In this document: positions 6,327 to 6,724 of the stretch, piece after piece
How positions within the stretch are numbered: the stretch's first letter is position 1
Layout of the letters: the number at the start of each line of letters is the position of its first letter
From: Rubrobacter sp.
Lineage (GTDB): Bacteria; Actinomycetota; Rubrobacteria; Rubrobacterales; Rubrobacteraceae
NCBI GenBank assembly: GCA_016781775.1
Contig: JADDPR010000148.1
Span: 1 to 6,724, forward strand
DNA: 6,724 bases
Direction: 5' to 3'
The notes under the pieces: generated by a model
The model's database searches: none
What the model was told of the DNA's origin: nothing
The model's input: only the letters and a program-made list of their open reading frames with translations
Translations under genes and position numbers: made by a program

Positions 6327-6473
6327 CTACCAGCACAACAGCCAACACCCCTGAGGTGGGTTTTGCGCGTTAACGCTCGATGCTTCGGCCGTTGGGACGT
6401 TGCTGGTGATCAAGGCCAAGCAAACCGCTCCCATTATCAGCACCCGTCTGATGCTCTTTGCTGCCCTAGGCAC
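6327..6473 (-). CDS. Small secreted peptide precursor with C-terminal Cys-Trp repeat
   Basis: This 48-residue ORF starts at GTG (6473) with AGAAGGAG ending 5 nt before it. The N-terminus is positive (PRAAKSIRR), then a hydrophobic core VLIMGAVCLALIT (11-23), then NVPTAEA, whose A29-E30-A31 fits the AXA rule for signal peptidase I. Predicted cleavage after Ala31 leaves a 17-residue product, SSVNAQNPPQGCWLLCW, with two Cys (43, 47) each followed by Trp (44, 48). By my count 33 of 48 codons end in G or C. The frame is open upstream to an ATG at 6542, but that start has no ribosome binding site and would bury the signal peptide behind 23 residues. No known family is recognised. It could be a secreted signal, a small antimicrobial or a wall-associated peptide; a truncated remnant of a longer secreted protein is also possible. 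The next gene on this strand is the NarL-type regulator. Confidence 0.6.
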   Translation of the reverse strand: MPRAAKSIRRVLIMGAVCLALITSNVPTAEASSVNAQNPPQGCWLLCW

Positions 6474-6478
6474 GATGG

Positions 6479-6486
6479 CTCCTTCT
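6479..6486 (-). promoter_or_regulatory. Ribosome binding site of the small secreted peptide
   Basis: The minus strand reads AGAAGGAG, then CCATC, then GTG at 6473. It is among the strongest Shine-Dalgarno matches in the window. It is the main argument that the 48-residue reading frame is translated and that GTG, not the ATG at 6542, is its start. Confidence 0.65.
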
Positions 6487-6521
6487 TTAGCGTTGGTTTT
6501 TGCTACCGGAAGAATCATCCA

Positions 6522-6549
6522 GGTGTAAGAATCACGGGGCATCGTTCAA
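6522..6549 (-). promoter_or_regulatory. Weak candidate promoter for the peptide gene
   Basis: On the minus strand TTGAAC (6544-6549) resembles TTGACA. After 16 bp comes TACACC (6522-6527), which keeps only the first T and two A positions of the -10 consensus. It lies next to the most AT-rich stretch of the window (6541-6600, 21 G/C of 60). Position about 50 bp upstream of the GTG is suitable; the -10 match is poor. Confidence 0.25.
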
Positions 6550-6724
6550 TGGTTCTAAAAATCGTAGACAAAAGTTTGAAAGTGAGATCGAAAGAAGCCA
6601 ACCGAGGAGTTCCTATTAGGCCGTGAGGTTGAGAGGAAAACGTAAGGCTGCTTTGTAACGAGGAACGGGGCAGACTCGTGCTTGCGGATCTGTCAGTGTT
6701 TGGCGGCGAGTGGCTGTACGGCTT

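Noticed and set aside
80..6332. An 11-bp match (CGTCGCTACCA) at 80-90 and 6322-6332
   Set aside because: A few 11-mer matches are expected by chance in a window of this size. The copies lie in unrelated contexts: a tRNA upstream region and the end of the peptide gene.
6252..6626. 124-codon plus-strand frame opposite the small peptide gene
   Set aside because: No ribosome binding site, no hydrophobic or domain pattern, and it overlaps the better supported minus-strand peptide with its strong Shine-Dalgarno sequence.
6616..6722. Possible C-terminal end of a minus-strand gene entering from the right edge (stop TAA at 6616-6618)
   Set aside because: Only about 15 of 35 codons end in G or C, unlike real genes here, and the translation shows no recognisable motif.
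6678..6724. Possible start of a plus-strand gene (GTG at 6678, open to the window edge, reading VLADLSVFGGEWLYG)
   Set aside because: Eleven of 15 codons end in G or C, so it is not excluded. However, it is too short to identify, and GAGG lies about 14 nt upstream, which is too far for a convincing ribosome binding site. It needs sequence beyond 6724.

Overview
The window is GC-rich bacterial DNA with strong G/C preference at third codon positions. The gene families (YihY-type membrane protein, a multi-PAS HisKA kinase, OmpR and NarL response regulators) and the general look suggest an actinobacterium, perhaps of the Rubrobacter type. That assignment is an impression from composition and protein style, not a database result.

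Layout. The left edge cuts through a tRNA-Ser(GCU) gene on the minus strand (1-51), with a TATAAT-type promoter just upstream. A minus-strand six-helix YihY/BrkB-family membrane protein follows (165-1205). Next on the minus strand is a large sensor histidine kinase (1316-4516) with six PAS domains in tandem, a HisKA phosphoacceptor domain, an ATPase domain and a glycine-zipper segment at its N-terminus. An OmpR/PhoB-family response regulator (4600-5322) diverges from it. The two genes share an 83-bp gap in which two -10 elements overlap on opposite strands. The kinase and regulator most likely form one two-component system.

The space after the OmpR-type regulator (5323-5582) lies between convergent genes and is unusually structured. 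It has three hexamers spaced exactly 11 bp apart, starting 7 bp after the stop codon and shaped like an OmpR-family operator. It also has a long interrupted inverted repeat that could end transcription from both sides. Within that repeat lies a six-tract G-quadruplex motif on the minus strand.

The right end holds a NarL/FixJ-type response regulator (5583-6230, minus) with no adjacent kinase. Upstream of it on the same strand is a 48-codon gene (6327-6473) with a strong ribosome binding site. It encodes a signal peptide followed by a short tail ending in a Cys-Trp repeat. This secreted-peptide candidate next to an orphan regulator is the most novel-looking item here. Upstream of it the DNA becomes AT-rich (35% GC over 6541-6600), which fits a promoter region. 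No gene can be called with confidence between 6487 and the right edge.
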